Positions 54,078-55,383 of a stretch of DNA of 55,383 bases are shown piece by piece. This stretch comes from an uncultured Veillonellaceae bacterium (GTDB lineage Bacteria; Bacillota; Negativicutes; Selenomonadales; Selenomonadaceae), in the NCBI GenBank assembly GCA_902773295.1, contig CACYDT010000091.1:1-55383 (forward strand), read 5' to 3'. The notes beneath the pieces were generated by a model, which was given only the letters and a program-made list of their open reading frames with translations, was not told the origin of the DNA and did not search any database. The translations under genes were made by a program, and so were the position numbers. Position 1 is the stretch's first letter. Each line of letters begins with the position of its first letter.

Positions 54078-55383
54078 TTACCTTGCCAGCTCATCCTCCA
54101 CCGACTGTTTGTCAACTTTTTCCGGCACTGCGTTCACCAATTCCACCGTCTTGGAAGGCACAGTCTGTTCCTCCTCCATTCCCGGAACAGCAGGAGCCGG
54201 TGTCCCGTCTTCATGGCGAATCGGAGATTCTATCACCGTTCCCGGACGGATCTCGCCTGCTTCCCGCGCCTTCTTCACGGAATTCGACTTCAGCTCCTCC
54301 TCATAGTACAGGGAGGAATCCACATCCACCGGGACACCCATGGCAGAATCCAATGCGGCCTTGCTCGTATTGTAACTGTACAATGCACTGAAATAGTTGA
54401 CACGCGCCGCATTCAGTTTCTCTTCCGCATTCATAACGCTGAGATTCGTATCCACACCTGCACTGTAACGGACCTGGGCAATCTTGTAATCTTCTTCCGC
54501 CTTGGCCACAGCTACCGACATCGTATGGATATTCTTCTCTGCCGCCAGCAAATTCAGGTAATACTGTCTGACGGACAGCTGGATCTCCTCCTTCTTCATT
54601 GCGGCAGCCTCTTCTGCCTTTTCCAGAGCAGCCTTGTACTGGTTCACCGTGGCAGATGTCACTCCATTGTCAAAAATGTTCCAGTTTGCTGTGACCCCTG
54701 CCGTCCAGTATTCCTGATGATCGCTCTTGAACGGTGCCTCACCGGCCAGGACTTTCACCGCCTGGGCATTCAACGTCGGGCGATACCCTGCCTTGGCTGA
54801 GGAAACTGATGCCTCTGCTTCCTTTACGGCATATTCCGCCGCGATGTAATCCGGCCGGTTCTGAAGGGCATACTCCTGGCACGCTTCCTCCGTAAGCTGG
54901 TATTTCGTATATTTCAGATCATCCTTGATATCCAGTCTGGTATCCGTCGGCAAGCCAATCAGGTTGTTCAGCGCTGCCACAGAAACATCGTAGTTGTTCT
55001 GCGCATTCACCAAATCCTGCTGTGCATTTGCCAGCTGTACTTCCGAGGCGAGCACATCGGACTTGGCCACGGTTCCCACACGGTATTGTGCATTGACGTT
55101 GCTCAGATGCACCTCCAGTGTATTCACGGAATCCTGCTGCACATCGATATTATTGCGGCACTGAAGAACCTTGTAATAACCTTCCATCGTGTTGTAACGG
55201 ATGTTCTGCTTCGTGCGTTCCAGAGTCAGATCTGCCTCATTCAGGGCATACTGGCTGTTCCGTATCGTGCTTTCATTCTTTCCGCCCGTATAGATGGGGT
55301 ACGTCAAAGTAAACGTATTCCCGTAGCCCTTGGAATACTGGTCTTTATAGCTCGCACCGCCATAATGCAACGCATTTGCCGAC
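54078..55383 (-). CDS. tolC: TolC-family outer-membrane efflux protein (5' end outside window)
   Basis: The C-terminal 435 residues or so; the gene runs off the window end. Two long coiled-coil regions repeat the TolC pattern (NTFTLTYPIYTGGKNESTIRNSQYALNEADLTLERTKQNIRYNTM ... DVLASEVQLANAQQDLVNAQNNYDVSVAALNNLIGL and the second copy ... QLSVRQYYLNLLAAEKNIHTMSVAVAKAEEDYKIAQVRYSAG). A C-terminal tail of about 60 charged residues follows. It forms the outer-membrane channel for efflux or type I export. It is 30 bases upstream of tamB. Confidence 0.9.
   Translation of the reverse strand, partial: SANALHYGGASYKDQYSKGYGNTFTLTYPIYTGGKNESTIRNSQYALNEADLTLERTKQNIRYNTMEGYYKVLQCRNNIDVQQDSVNTLEVHLSNVNAQYRVGTVAKSDVLASEVQLANAQQDLVNAQNNYDVSVAALNNLIGLPTDTRLDIKDDLKYTKYQLTEEACQEYALQNRPDYIAAEYAVKEAEASVSSAKAGYRPTLNAQAVKVLAGEAPFKSDHQEYWTAGVTANWNIFDNGVTSATVNQYKAALEKAEEAAAMKKEEIQLSVRQYYLNLLAAEKNIHTMSVAVAKAEEDYKIAQVRYSAGVDTNLSVMNAEEKLNAARVNYFSALYSYNTSKAALDSAMGVPVDVDSSLYYEEELKSNSVKKAREAGEIRPGTVIESPIRHEDGTPAPAVPGMEEEQTVPSKTVELVNAVPEKVDKQSVEDELAR

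Overview
The window looks like a chromosomal segment of an outer-membrane-bearing firmicute (Negativicutes, most likely a Selenomonas-like member of the Selenomonadales). The reasons are the mix of firmicute-style features (strong AGGAGG ribosome sites, TTG/GTG starts, an AtpI/AtpZ-led ATP synthase locus, an Etf-type lactate dehydrogenase) with a complete lipopolysaccharide and outer-membrane assembly cluster, plus a flagellin gene. The genus is inference from gene content; no rRNA or other marker is present.

Layout. 1-163: right end of an IS200/IS605-type element (tnpB 3' end plus guide-RNA-like hairpin). 180-7003 (minus): F-type ATP synthase operon atpI-B-E-F-H-A-G-D-C ending in a strong terminator. 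7253-9252 (plus): a FIST sensor protein overlapping a GGDEF diguanylate cyclase. 9312-9969 (minus): a small coiled-coil protein gene preceded by a very short IS200/IS605 derivative that keeps a promoter, a 22-codon tnpB tail and the guide-RNA/right end. 10013-12544 (minus): wecA-like, wecB, atpZ. 12935-15632 (plus): a glcD/glcF-type FAD/Fe-S lactate or glycolate dehydrogenase pair. 15729-16190 (minus): dCMP deaminase. 16402-17769 (plus): flagellin with its own sigma-28 promoter. 17781-20031 (minus): CitA/DcuS-like sensor kinase and DcuR-like regulator. 20521-25661 (plus): etfB-etfA-FAD dehydrogenase-lactate permease, matching the electron-confurcating lactate dehydrogenase (LctBCD) arrangement.

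25733-55383 (all minus): a roughly 30-kb envelope cluster. In transcription order it holds tolC (cut by the window end), tamB, bamA, three OmpH/Skp-like genes, lpxD, a late acyltransferase, lpxC, fabZ, lpxA, lpxI, lpxB, msbA, a fused waaA-lpxK gene, kdsB, kdsA, kdsD, kdsC, a second late acyltransferase, lptC, lptA, lptB, lptF/G, a DUF3084 protein and a YqgF-like protein. Together these make Kdo-lipid A (LpxA/C/D/I/B/K, WaaA, two acyltransferases), make and activate Kdo (KdsD/A/C/B), flip the product (MsbA), carry it across the periplasm (LptB/F/C/A), and insert or transport outer-membrane components (BamA, Skp, TamB, TolC). A 158-bp element with nested inverted repeats splits the Skp genes.

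The metabolic part suggests a lactate-using anaerobe: two lactate/glycolate dehydrogenase systems, a permease and a divergent carboxylate-type two-component system. The most unusual items are the mini IS element with an apparent omega RNA, the three differently anchored Skp homologues around an inverted-repeat element, the waaA-lpxK fusion, and a 27-T homopolymer upstream of the lactate operon.
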